Below are positions 25,634 through 33,991 of a stretch of 46,658 nt of DNA, piece after piece. Numbering within the stretch: position 1 is the first letter of the stretch; every line of letters starts with the position of its first letter. The DNA is from Rikenella microfusus (GTDB lineage: Bacteria > Bacteroidota > Bacteroidia > Bacteroidales > VadinHA17), in NCBI GenBank assembly GCA_020722575.1, contig DYKN01000011.1, forward strand, positions 1-46,658, given 5' to 3'. Both the position numbers and the translations under genes were made by a program. The notes beneath the pieces are model-generated. The model had not been told where the DNA came from. It saw only the letters and a program-made list of their open reading frames with translations, and did no database searches.

Positions 25634-26608
25634 TTAATCAAACGACTGACCGTTACGTGATGCGATTTCAACTATTTTTTCATATTCCTCTGGTGTAAGG
25701 TCGTTGAAGAAATAATTTGCAGGGTCAACCTTGGTTCCGTTCAGTTCAACTTCATAGTGAAGGTGTGGAGCAACTGAAAGGCCTGTATTACCAACAAAGG
25801 CAATGACATCACCTCTATTGATTTTCTGTCCCTTTCTTACATTAAATCTGTCGAGATGTCCATAAAGAGTTTTATAACCATATCCATGGTTGATTATCAG
25901 ATGGTTGCCGTAACCTCTGCGTGAGGAAATTATTTCTTCTACAACGCCATTTCCCGTGGCATAAACTTCAGTACCTATTGGAGCGGTAAAATCTATGCCA
26001 TAATGGAAGAGTACTATTTTGTAAATCGGATGAATTCTCAATCCCCAGCCCGAAGCTGTTCTTTTAAGATCTTTATTTGAGATAGGCATTATTGCAGGTA
26101 TGGAAGCAAGCATTTCTTCCTTTTCCCGTGCAAGTTTGACAAGTTCATCAAATGATTTTGCCTGAACCACAATCTTTTTCTTTATTCTGTCTAGCCTTTG
26201 GGCTGTCTCAATAATAAGTGCTGCATTACTGTAGTTCTCAAGTTCTTTATAACGATTAATACCACCAATACCACCTTCTCTGATAGTGACAGGTATTGGT
26301 TCGGCTTCAAAAATTGTACGGTAAAGATTGTCATCTGTCTCTTTCAGGTGGGAAAGGATTTTTTCAATGTTATCCATTTCTCTGTTCATCAGATCATACT
26401 GAATAGTAAGCTGTTCTATTTCGCGCTTAAGAGCCTTCTCTTTTGGCGAATCAAAGAAGTTGAAAAAAATCAAAGCATATAAAACAGCTATTAGTAGTGA
26501 TCCAAGAAAATAGGCGAGAAATCTCAGAAAATAATCTCTGAAACCAAGACGTATCTTATCGTAGCTAAGTGATTCAGGATTAAATTTATATTTCGGTTTA
26601 CCCATCAT
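25634..26608 (-). CDS. M23-family (LytM) metallopeptidase, membrane-anchored
   Basis: 324 aa. An N-terminal transmembrane helix (LAYFLGSLLIAVLYALIFF, about residues 30-48) is followed by a coiled coil (about 55-95) and a C-terminal M23 peptidase domain. Zinc ligands are present in FHYGIDFTAP and HLHYEVEL, together with the RIHPIYK and GNTGLSVAPHLH motifs. Such enzymes cut peptide cross-links in peptidoglycan, or regulate amidases if inactive; all visible ligands are intact here. The domain order closely matches the neighbour at 26708-27682, so the two are tandem paralogues. The start is 26608 or 26605. A -7 box lies 7 nt upstream of the first. Confidence 0.92.
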   Translation of the reverse strand: MMGKPKYKFNPESLSYDKIRLGFRDYFLRFLAYFLGSLLIAVLYALIFFNFFDSPKEKALKREIEQLTIQYDLMNREMDNIEKILSHLKETDDNLYRTIFEAEPIPVTIREGGIGGINRYKELENYSNAALIIETAQRLDRIKKKIVVQAKSFDELVKLAREKEEMLASIPAIMPISNKDLKRTASGWGLRIHPIYKIVLFHYGIDFTAPIGTEVYATGNGVVEEIISSRRGYGNHLIINHGYGYKTLYGHLDRFNVRKGQKINRGDVIAFVGNTGLSVAPHLHYEVELNGTKVDPANYFFNDLTPEEYEKIVEIASRNGQSFD

Positions 26609-26615
26609 CTGCCGG

Positions 26616-26623
26616 CAAAGTTA
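26616..26623 (-). promoter_or_regulatory. -7 box of the downstream M23 gene
   Basis: TAACTTTG on the minus strand, 7 nt before the ATG at 26608. Use of this box implies a nearly leaderless mRNA, or initiation at the second ATG (26605). Confidence 0.35.
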
Positions 26624-26707
26624 AATCTTTTACTGAAAATAACTAATAACATTAACCGGGTAATATTAAAAAGCAGGTATGATTTTCAACAAACCTGCAA
26701 TGAGTAA

Positions 26708-27682
26708 TTATTTTCTGAATTTCGATTTTGAATTCAGGGTCATTATCATTTCACGGTATTCTTCCGAGGTCAGGTCATTTGAAAAAAACCATAGTGGGTT
26801 CTGGTGCTTTCCGTTATAATCTATCTGGTAATGAAGATGAGGCCCTGAAGATATTCCTGAGTTGCCACTCAATCCAATTCTGTCTCCTCTTTTTACATTT
26901 AGTCCAACAGATACATCAATTTTGCTCAGATGTGCATATATTGTTCTGAAGCCATAGCCATGATCAATGATAACATGATATCCGAATCCTTCATTATTCC
27001 ATCCGGCTGCCACAACCGTTCCCGACCCCGTTGCATAAACCTCCGTACCGTATGGAGTTAGAAAATCCTGGCCGTAATGCCATCGTGCAGTACCAAGAAC
27101 AGGATGATGTTCACGGAATTTTATACCTTCACCAAGAGGTATCGAAACATCCACCGGTGAAATTTTTGGAAGATGTTCATTTTCACGTTTCCATTCATCC
27201 TTTCTTTCTTCAATCTCGCTGAATGATTCCTCCTGTACCTTAATCATGTTCTTGAGCAAATCGAGATTACGATGTGCATTAATGATCAAATCGGAATTAT
27301 ATAATCCATTATACTGACTGTAATGGTCAACGCCTCCAAATCCCGGATTCCGGTACATGGAAGGTATTGAATCCATCTGAAGAACCGGCCTGTAACGCAT
27401 TTCATCCTCTTTTTTCAGGTATTCAACCATCGAATAAGATTCTTCAAACCTCCGCTCCAGAAGAGAATAAGATAACTTAAGCTTCTGAATTTCAGTAGCC
27501 AGATACTTTTCCTTAGGCGAACCGAATATTAATTTAAAAACCAAAATATACACAGAAGAAACCGTCAGAGAAACTACAAACCAGAATATAAATCGTAATA
27601 ATCTGACTTTCAAAGGGTAATTAACCTGCCTGAACTCCAGACCTGTTTCATCAAATATGTATTTCTTTCTTCTTTCCAGCAA
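26708..27682 (-). CDS. M23-family (LytM) metallopeptidase, tandem paralogue
   Basis: 324 aa with the same plan as its neighbour: a basic N-terminus, a transmembrane helix (about residues 30-52), a coiled coil (about 60-100), then the M23 domain. HYGQDFLTPYGTEVYATGSG, DHGYGFRTIYAHLSK and GPHLHYQIDYNG carry the zinc ligands and second-shell His. It is a periplasmic peptidoglycan endopeptidase or amidase activator attached to the inner membrane. The C-terminal NPLWFFSNDLTSEEY parallels NYFFNDLTPEEY in the neighbour, showing recent common ancestry. Its promoter overlaps that of divergent alaS. Confidence 0.92.
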   Translation of the reverse strand: MLERRKKYIFDETGLEFRQVNYPLKVRLLRFIFWFVVSLTVSSVYILVFKLIFGSPKEKYLATEIQKLKLSYSLLERRFEESYSMVEYLKKEDEMRYRPVLQMDSIPSMYRNPGFGGVDHYSQYNGLYNSDLIINAHRNLDLLKNMIKVQEESFSEIEERKDEWKRENEHLPKISPVDVSIPLGEGIKFREHHPVLGTARWHYGQDFLTPYGTEVYATGSGTVVAAGWNNEGFGYHVIIDHGYGFRTIYAHLSKIDVSVGLNVKRGDRIGLSGNSGISSGPHLHYQIDYNGKHQNPLWFFSNDLTSEEYREMIMTLNSKSKFRK

Positions 27683-27707
27683 ATCTGACAGGTTTTTTAT
27701 TGTGTCA

Positions 27708-27739
27708 TTGCCAAATCTAAAGTAAATAAATTAATTTTG
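27708..27739 (+). promoter_or_regulatory. alaS promoter
   Basis: TTG (27708-27710), 21 nt spacer, TAATTTTG (27732-27739), then C. This matches the Bacteroidota consensus and lies 52 nt before the alaS ATG. Confidence 0.6.
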
Positions 27740-27742
27740 CAA
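27712..27742 (-). promoter_or_regulatory. Promoter of the upstream M23 gene
   Basis: On the minus strand TTG (27742-27740), 20 nt spacer, TAGATTTG (27719-27712), 29 nt before the start at 27682. It occupies nearly the same bases as the alaS promoter. Confidence 0.6.
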
Positions 27743-27791
27743 GCCTGCTTATAAAAATTTGATATTTTTTGTCAACAAACAACAGCCATAA

Positions 27792-30422
27792 ATGAAATCG
27801 ACAGAAATAAGAGAGAAGTTTCTGGAATTTTTCAGATCGAAAGGACATGTTATCGTACCTTCGGCAAGCATGGTGGTAAAGAATGATCCAACACTGATGT
27901 TCTCCAATGCAGGCATGAATCAGTTTAAAGATATTTTCCTTGGGCATAAATTACCCGAGCACAAAAGAGTGACCAATTCGCAGAAATGTCTGAGAGTTTC
28001 AGGCAAACATAATGATCTTGAGGAGGTTGGCCACGACACTTATCATCACACGATGTTTGAAATGCTTGGAAACTGGTCGTTTGGTGACTATTTCAAGAAG
28101 GAAGCAATTGAATGGGCATGGGAGTTTCTTACCTCTGAGATGAAAATACCAGAAGATAGGCTTTATGCAACTATTTTTGAAGGTGATACCAGCGACAATG
28201 TACCCAGGGATGATGAAGCTCTTGCTCACTGGATAAAGCTTTTCGGGAATAAAGGGAACAGGGTTTTGGAAGGTTCTCGCAAAGATAATTTCTGGGAGAT
28301 GGGAGACACTGGCCCATGCGGACCCTGCTCTGAAATACATGTTGACCTGAGAAGTGATGCTGAAAGATCTGCAATACCCGGCTACAAGCTTATTAACAAA
28401 GGTGATCCTCTGGTTATTGAAATCTGGAACCTGGTGTTCATTCAATATAACAGGAAAGCCGATGGAACTCTTGACCCCCTTCCTGCTAAACATGTCGATA
28501 CAGGAATGGGCTTCGAAAGGCTCTGTATGGTTGTGCAGGGGAAAAAATCGAATTACGATACAGACATTTTTCAGCCAATTATCTTTGGCATAGAGTCTAT
28601 AACCGGTAAAAAATACGGCAAAGAAGGAATGCAGGATGTTGCAATGAGAGTAATTTCTGATCATCTAAGGGCTGTAGCATTTTCAATTGCCGACGGGCAG
28701 CTTCCTTCAAACAATAAAGCAGGCTATGTAATCAGACGTATTCTCCGGAGAGCCGTCAGGTACGGCTATACATACCTTGGCATGGAAGAACCTTTTATAT
28801 ACCGTCTTACTGATATTCTGGAACAGGAAATGGGGAACCATTACCTGGAGCTTGCAAAATATAAAAATCTAATAAACAAAGTTATTAAGGAAGAAGAAAC
28901 ACTATTTCTCAAGACTCTTGGCAAAGGACTCAGAATTATTGATAAACGAATTGCCGAACTGAAGGGTGAAAACAAAGATACTTTTCCGGGAGAAGAAGCC
29001 TTCGAGTTGTATGATACATATGGGTTCCCGCATGATCTGACTGAACTTATTCTCAGGGAAAACAATATAAAGCTCGATATCAAAGGCTTTGATGATGCAA
29101 TGAAGGGTCAGAAGAATAGATCAAGGGAAGATGCAGCAGTTGATGCTGCCGACTGGGTGATTTTAAAGGAATCAGATTCAACCATATTTACCGGTTATGA
29201 AAAAACAGAGGATCAGGTATTCATAACAAAATACAGGAGAATAAAGACAAAAGGTAAGGAACTTTATCATCTGGTTTTTGACAAAACTCCATTCTATGCA
29301 GAATCGGGAGGGCAGGAAGGTGATTCGGGTTTTCTTTTTTCTGATAGTGAAAAAATTAATATTACCGATACTGTAAGGGAAAATAACCTTATAATTCATG
29401 TTGCTGAAAAGCTTCCCTCTGATCCGGCAAATTGCTTTACCGCTGTTGTTGACATTGAAAAAAGGCAGCTTACAGCAAATAACCACACTGCAACCCATCT
29501 TCTCCATCATGCCCTCAGGGAAGTATTGGGAAAGCATGTGGAGCAGAAAGGTTCGCTTGTTACATCCGAAAAGCTGAGGTTTGACTTCAGCCATTATACA
29601 AGAATGAGCAGGGAAGAAATAGCAAAAATCGAGAAGTTTGTCAACAAATATATTAGAGAAGATATTAAGCAGGAAGCCTTAACCGGCGTTCCTATTGAAA
29701 AAGCAAGAGAAATGGGGGCCATTGCACTGTTCGGCGAAAAATATGATAAAACTGTAAGGGTTGTAAGGTTTGGAGACTCTCTTGAACTTTGCGGCGGCAC
29801 ACATGTTCAGAGTACCGGCAGAATAGGATTTTTCAAAATTATTTCAGAAAGTACTGTTGCTGCCGGCATTCACAGAATTGAAGCTTTAACGGGTGAAAAA
29901 GCCGTGGAATACGTCAATTCAAAATTAGATGAAGTTGAAGAAGTATCATCACTTCTCAAAAGCACGGGGAAGCTGACTGATAATGTAAAAAAACTTCTCA
30001 ATGAAAATGCGGATCTTAAAAAGAGACTTGAAAAACTACAGACACATATTGCTTCTGTAACCCGTAAAAATCTTGAAAATAGTGCTGTTACAATAAACGG
30101 AATACGATTCATAAAAGCAATCATTGAAAACGGCACCCCCGATATTCTTAAAAATATTGCCCATCAGTTAAGAAACTCATATGATGATATGGTCTTTGCC
30201 GCAGGTACCATAACCGACAACAAACCTCACCTTCTGGTTATGGTAAGCGACAGAGTTGTAAAAGAACTGAACTTATCGGCAGTTGAAATCATCAAATATA
30301 TCTCCCCGGCAATTCAGGGGGGCGGAGGAGGGCAACCATTTCTGGCCACTGCCGGCGGGAAAAAACCTGCAGGTTTACAGGAAGCACTCGATATGGCTGA
30401 AAAATGGATCAGAAACCGATAA
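27792..30422 (+). CDS. alaS: Alanine--tRNA ligase
   Basis: A cytosolic class II synthetase of 876 aa, full length for bacterial AlaRS. The catalytic core starts IREKFLEFFRSKGH and includes TLMFSNAGMNQFKDIFLG, and GDTGPCGPCSEIH. The editing domain has HTATHLLHHAL (zinc His565 and His569) and CGGTHVQSTG (Cys667, His671). The C-terminal DHHA1 domain ends with GGGGGQPFLATAGG. It charges tRNA-Ala and removes mischarged Ser and Gly. It has its own promoter, and no T-box or other leader structure is seen in the 109-nt divergent gap. Confidence 0.98.
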   Translation: MKSTEIREKFLEFFRSKGHVIVPSASMVVKNDPTLMFSNAGMNQFKDIFLGHKLPEHKRVTNSQKCLRVSGKHNDLEEVGHDTYHHTMFEMLGNWSFGDYFKKEAIEWAWEFLTSEMKIPEDRLYATIFEGDTSDNVPRDDEALAHWIKLFGNKGNRVLEGSRKDNFWEMGDTGPCGPCSEIHVDLRSDAERSAIPGYKLINKGDPLVIEIWNLVFIQYNRKADGTLDPLPAKHVDTGMGFERLCMVVQGKKSNYDTDIFQPIIFGIESITGKKYGKEGMQDVAMRVISDHLRAVAFSIADGQLPSNNKAGYVIRRILRRAVRYGYTYLGMEEPFIYRLTDILEQEMGNHYLELAKYKNLINKVIKEEETLFLKTLGKGLRIIDKRIAELKGENKDTFPGEEAFELYDTYGFPHDLTELILRENNIKLDIKGFDDAMKGQKNRSREDAAVDAADWVILKESDSTIFTGYEKTEDQVFITKYRRIKTKGKELYHLVFDKTPFYAESGGQEGDSGFLFSDSEKINITDTVRENNLIIHVAEKLPSDPANCFTAVVDIEKRQLTANNHTATHLLHHALREVLGKHVEQKGSLVTSEKLRFDFSHYTRMSREEIAKIEKFVNKYIREDIKQEALTGVPIEKAREMGAIALFGEKYDKTVRVVRFGDSLELCGGTHVQSTGRIGFFKIISESTVAAGIHRIEALTGEKAVEYVNSKLDEVEEVSSLLKSTGKLTDNVKKLLNENADLKKRLEKLQTHIASVTRKNLENSAVTINGIRFIKAIIENGTPDILKNIAHQLRNSYDDMVFAAGTITDNKPHLLVMVSDRVVKELNLSAVEIIKYISPAIQGGGGGQPFLATAGGKKPAGLQEALDMAEKWIRNR

Positions 30423-30556
30423 AAATTTATTATACCTTTCTAATGCAATACTTCTCAATTGTTTGTTGAAAAAATAATTAACAGAATCAACGGCATCCTG
30501 AAAAAGCATTCTCCGATTATAATTCACTGACTGAACATTTTTTCTTGTTAATTTTA

Positions 30557-30564
30557 TACATTTG
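30557..30564 (+). promoter_or_regulatory. -7 box of the DUF6452/DUF6048 pair
   Basis: TACATTTG, 15 nt before the ATG at 30580. No -33 match is seen. Confidence 0.45.
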
Positions 30565-30579
30565 GAAACTTTAAAGCCT

Positions 30580-31044
30580 ATGAAATATTCTCATACAGTA
30601 TATTATATTTTTTTGTTTCTTAATCTCTGCGCGCTTCTTTCATGCACACCACAGTCATGCCAGGAAGAAACTGAAACATTAGCAGGTGTATCATTTTACA
30701 AGACTGGTACCGGAAAAATGGAAGCCCCCGATTCAGTAACTGTTTATACTACCACTAACCCGGTTCAATTTATTTATAATAATACTCCAAAAATCAATTT
30801 CTTATTCCTGCCACTTAATCCTTTGACCCAGGAAACTTCCTTTATCCTGAGAATAAACGGAATAAATGATACTGTAACTTTTATTAACACCTCTTTCCCC
30901 CACCTGATATCAAGAGAGTGTGGATATGTCTTCTTCTATGAAATAAACGGATATGAATTCACAAAAAGCATAATCGACACCATTATTGTAACCAAAAAAC
31001 GAATAACCACAAGCAATGAGGAAAATATTCGTATATTTTATTAG
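30580..31044 (+). CDS. DUF6452-like lipoprotein
   Basis: About 154 aa from the ATG at 30580; an earlier TTG at 30562 would lengthen the N-terminus before the signal. LNLCALLSC is a good lipobox with acylated Cys22, followed by Cys-rich TPQSCQEE. The rest is beta-rich with no catalytic motif, ending in a paired-strand region (GYVFFYEINGYEF). The pattern (SCQEE followed by AGVSFY near the start, adjacency to a DUF6048 gene) matches the Bacteroidota-specific DUF6452 family, whose function is unknown. Its 3' end overlaps the next gene by 29 nt. Confidence 0.75.
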   Translation: MKYSHTVYYIFLFLNLCALLSCTPQSCQEETETLAGVSFYKTGTGKMEAPDSVTVYTTTNPVQFIYNNTPKINFLFLPLNPLTQETSFILRINGINDTVTFINTSFPHLISRECGYVFFYEINGYEFTKSIIDTIIVTKKRITTSNEENIRIFY

Positions 31045-31705
31045 TACAATAATTATCTCTATTTTCTCCTTGTATGAAATATTCGCTCAGGATACACTTC
31101 ATTTTCCCTTGAAGGTAAGGATAGGTGTCGATATATATGGGCCTGCATTTTATTTTACCGATCATAATAATCTCACAATTGAAGGATTTCTGGGAATAGA
31201 CATTGATACCCTTAAAGCATGGTCAACGGATTTCGGCTATTGCAGATACAGTTATGAACAATACAATTACAGATACAATTGTGAAGGTTTTTTTATCAAA
31301 CCAGGAGTTGAGTTTAATATTATCTCACCGTATGTCTCGAAGGGAAAATATTTTGCAGGAGGGGCTCTCCGGTATGGATTGAGCCTTTTTTCACATGAGA
31401 CACCCTTTTTTGAATCAGAAAATTACTGGGGCAAAGCAAGTGGCTTCATCAAAAAATCAACTCACCTGGCACATTTCATTGAAGCCTCTCCGGGCATAAG
31501 AACAGAACTTCTAAGGAATATCAGCATAGGCTGGACAATCAGACTCAGGCTATTGATTTATTCAGGCACAGGGAAAGACCTGAAAGCCATTTATATTCCA
31601 GGATACGGTAACGGGACAAAATCTTTCAGCCCTGGTATTAATTACTACATTGTATGGAATATTCCATACAGGACACTGACTTTCAACCATAAAAAAAATA
31701 AGTAA
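31016..31705 (+). CDS. DUF6048-like predicted outer-membrane protein
   Basis: 229 aa with a signal peptide (KIFVYFISTIIISIFSLY, cleavage near IFAQ). The mature part alternates hydrophobic and polar residues and has several aromatic-ended strands (GVDIYGPAFYFTDH, FIKPGVEFNI, GGALRYGLSLF, GINYYIVWNIPYR), typical of a small outer-membrane beta-barrel. It matches DUF6048, which is regularly paired with DUF6452 in Bacteroidota. It overlaps that gene by 29 nt, so a lipoprotein-barrel partnership is plausible. It ends 6 nt from the convergent symporter gene with no visible terminator. Confidence 0.75.
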   Translation: MRKIFVYFISTIIISIFSLYEIFAQDTLHFPLKVRIGVDIYGPAFYFTDHNNLTIEGFLGIDIDTLKAWSTDFGYCRYSYEQYNYRYNCEGFFIKPGVEFNIISPYVSKGKYFAGGALRYGLSLFSHETPFFESENYWGKASGFIKKSTHLAHFIEASPGIRTELLRNISIGWTIRLRLLIYSGTGKDLKAIYIPGYGNGTKSFSPGINYYIVWNIPYRTLTFNHKKNK

Positions 31706-31711
31706 AAATTA

Positions 31712-33184
31712 TTATATTTTTTCACGGCCTGTAGCAATGTTATCTTTCTTGCTGAAAATCCATAAGCCTGCAAAAGTTAACAAACCGTTAAGCAAAAGAA
31801 GTTCGAACCCGAATCGATAACCGTTAAATAAAACTTCTGAATAGCGACTGAGAAAATAGCATAACACAGGAGATGTTATGGCTATAAACGGTGTTGCTCT
31901 GTCATTTACTTTTCTACCTGTAAAAAGCCCGAAAGAATAAAGACCCAGTAAAGGACCATAAGTATATCCAGCTATTGTAAAGAGTTTATCAATCACGGCC
32001 CTGTCATTTAAGACTCTGAAGATCATTATAGCAATAAAGAATATGAGAGCAAATGAAATATGCACAACATATCTGATCCTTGTTCTGACTTTTTCCGAAA
32101 GGTCATCACGACGATTAAGCCCCAGAAAATCAATTGTAAATGAAGTTGTAAGTGATGTCAGGGCACCGTCGGCACTCGGGAAAGCTGCAGAAATAAGTCC
32201 AATGAAAAAAACCAGTCCGGCAACAGGACCCAGATACCTGAGTGCTATTGTCGGGAAAATGTCGTCTGTCATCTTAACCTGAAGATTGACTGAATTTGCA
32301 TAAATCAGCAAAATAGCTCCCAGAAATAGAAACAACAGATTAACAAAGACAAGTATTCCACTGAATGTAAACATATTCTTCTGTGCATCCTTTATATTTC
32401 TGCAACTAAGGTTTTTCTGCATCATTTCCTGATCAAGGCCTGTCATTACAATAGTAATAAACATTCCGCTAAAGAACTGTTTGAGAAAAAATCTCTCATG
32501 CTGCCATTCAGTGATGAACATACGGGTAATGCCCTGTTCCTTTATCATATGAATCAGTTCCGAAACCGGTTTACCCAATTCCTTGCTTATATAAATTACT
32601 GAAAGCACAACTGCCAGCAACATAAAAGTTGTCTGAAGTGTATCGGTCCAAACAATTGTACGTATTCCTCCCCTAAACGTATAAAGGATGATCAGGGTAA
32701 TAAAAATAAGTACGTTTATCCAGAAGGGAACATTCCATGCATCAAAAACGAAAATCTGTAGAACGTATATCACCAGAAACATTCTCAGTGATGCTCCCAG
32801 TGTCCTTGAAAGAATAAAAAAGCCAGCTCCTGTTTTGTACGACCAGAATCCGAAACGTTTTTCAAGATAAGCATAAATTGATGTAAGCTTCAGTCTGTAA
32901 TATAATGGCAGAAGCACCAATGCTATAACGAAGTATCCGAACAGGTAACCGAATACCACGACCATATAACTGAATTGTGTCTCTTTGACCCACCCCGGAA
33001 CCGACATAAAAGTCACTCCCGAGAGTGATGCACCAATCATGCCATATGCAACCACAAACCATGGAGAAATATTTCTTCCCAGGTAAAAGGTATGGCTATC
33101 AGCCTTGCGGGCTGTAAAATAAGTAACAACGAAAAGAATAAAAGTGTATATCAGGAATACTGAGAGAATAACCGATGGTGACAT
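31712..33184 (-). CDS. Sodium:solute symporter (SSS family)
   Basis: An inner-membrane transporter of 490 aa with about 13 hydrophobic segments, as in the SSS/LeuT-fold family. GMIGASLSGVTFMSVPGWV near residue 50 is the family's unwound first helix with sodium-binding residues. ISAAFPSADGALTSLTTSFTIDF around residue 330-350 is the conserved TM8-like signature containing the SSS motif. The C-terminus is short and cytosolic. Sugars, amino acids and sialic acid are known substrates in the family, and nothing here points to one. It is convergent to DUF6048 and divergent from recR. Confidence 0.92.
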   Translation of the reverse strand: MSPSVILSVFLIYTFILFVVTYFTARKADSHTFYLGRNISPWFVVAYGMIGASLSGVTFMSVPGWVKETQFSYMVVVFGYLFGYFVIALVLLPLYYRLKLTSIYAYLEKRFGFWSYKTGAGFFILSRTLGASLRMFLVIYVLQIFVFDAWNVPFWINVLIFITLIILYTFRGGIRTIVWTDTLQTTFMLLAVVLSVIYISKELGKPVSELIHMIKEQGITRMFITEWQHERFFLKQFFSGMFITIVMTGLDQEMMQKNLSCRNIKDAQKNMFTFSGILVFVNLLFLFLGAILLIYANSVNLQVKMTDDIFPTIALRYLGPVAGLVFFIGLISAAFPSADGALTSLTTSFTIDFLGLNRRDDLSEKVRTRIRYVVHISFALIFFIAIMIFRVLNDRAVIDKLFTIAGYTYGPLLGLYSFGLFTGRKVNDRATPFIAITSPVLCYFLSRYSEVLFNGYRFGFELLLLNGLLTFAGLWIFSKKDNIATGREKI

Positions 33185-33267
33185 AAGAAGTTAAAATATC
33201 AGGCACAAGATTACTAAAAAGAATTTACCCCGGAAAATTTCATAATAAATAATCAGCATAATTAAAT

Positions 33268-33275
33268 TATTTTTG
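33268..33275 (+). promoter_or_regulatory. -7 box of recR
   Basis: TATTTTTG, 13 nt before the recR ATG. The -33 element is not clear. Confidence 0.4.
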
Positions 33276-33288
33276 AGAAAAAATTAAA

Positions 33289-33909
33289 ATGGGACTGATT
33301 AATTATCCCTCAAGACTTCTGGAGAATGCAGTAAATGAATTTGCTTCTCTTCCAGGCATTGGAAGAAAGACAGCTTTAAGACTTGTAATGCACCTTTTGA
33401 GTCGGAATCCCGATGATGTAAGAAGGTTTGGAGAAACTATCATCAAACTCCGGAATGAGATAAAGTACTGTAAAAAATGCCATACAATCTCGGATGAAGA
33501 AATATGTGCTATTTGCAGTGACAGGTTGCGCGATACTACTCTCCTTTGTGTGGTGGAATCATCTCAGGATGTGCTTGCAATTGAAAACACCCGTCAATAC
33601 AAAGGCTTATACCATGTTCTTGGAGGAATTATTTCCCCGGTTGACGGGATAGGACCTTCAAGCCTTAATATTGATTCGCTTGAAAAAAGGATCAGAGAAG
33701 GTGGAATCACCGAAATCATCTTTGCACTAAGCACAACAATGGAAGGTGATACAACAAGTTATTACCTTTACAAAAGACTTCAGAAATATAATATCAAAAT
33801 AACAACCATTGCCAGAGGAGTTGCTATCGGTGACGAACTTGAATACACCGATGAAATTACCCTTGGCCGTTCAATTATTAATAGAACTCCATTTGTATCT
33901 CCGGCATAA
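33289..33909 (+). CDS. recR: Recombination mediator RecR
   Basis: A cytosolic protein of 206 aa, the usual RecR length. An N-terminal helix-hairpin-helix ([17 protein letters not shown]) is followed by a C4 zinc finger ([16 protein letters not shown], about residues 57-72) and a Toprim domain starting [17 protein letters not shown]. It ends with the Walker-B-like [22 protein letters not shown]. RecR works with RecO and RecF to load RecA on gapped DNA. The gene is followed after 82 nt by a glycosyltransferase with no functional link apparent. Confidence 0.97.
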   Translation: MGLINYPSRLLENAVNEFASLPGIGRKTALRLVMHLLSRNPDDVRRFGETIIKLRNEIKYCKKCHTISDEEICAICSDRLRDTTLLCVVESSQDVLAIENTRQYKGLYHVLGGIISPVDGIGPSSLNIDSLEKRIREGGITEIIFALSTTMEGDTTSYYLYKRLQKYNIKITTIARGVAIGDELEYTDEITLGRSIINRTPFVSPA

Positions 33910-33991
33910 AATTTATTACATTTACATAGTTAAAACCTGAATAACTATTGCCATTAATTTATCATAAACAATTTATTGCATTTTATCATTA

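Noticed and set aside
27683..27791. T-box leader for alaS
   Set aside because: The whole divergent gap is 109 nt and contains the promoters; there is no room for a T-box structure and no T-box sequence is seen.
27999..28664. 221-codon open frame on the minus strand inside alaS
   Set aside because: It lies wholly within the alaS catalytic domain, has no domain signature and reads as an antisense shadow.
29178..29594. 138-codon open frame on the minus strand inside alaS
   Set aside because: It is antisense to the AlaRS editing domain and has no supporting motif.
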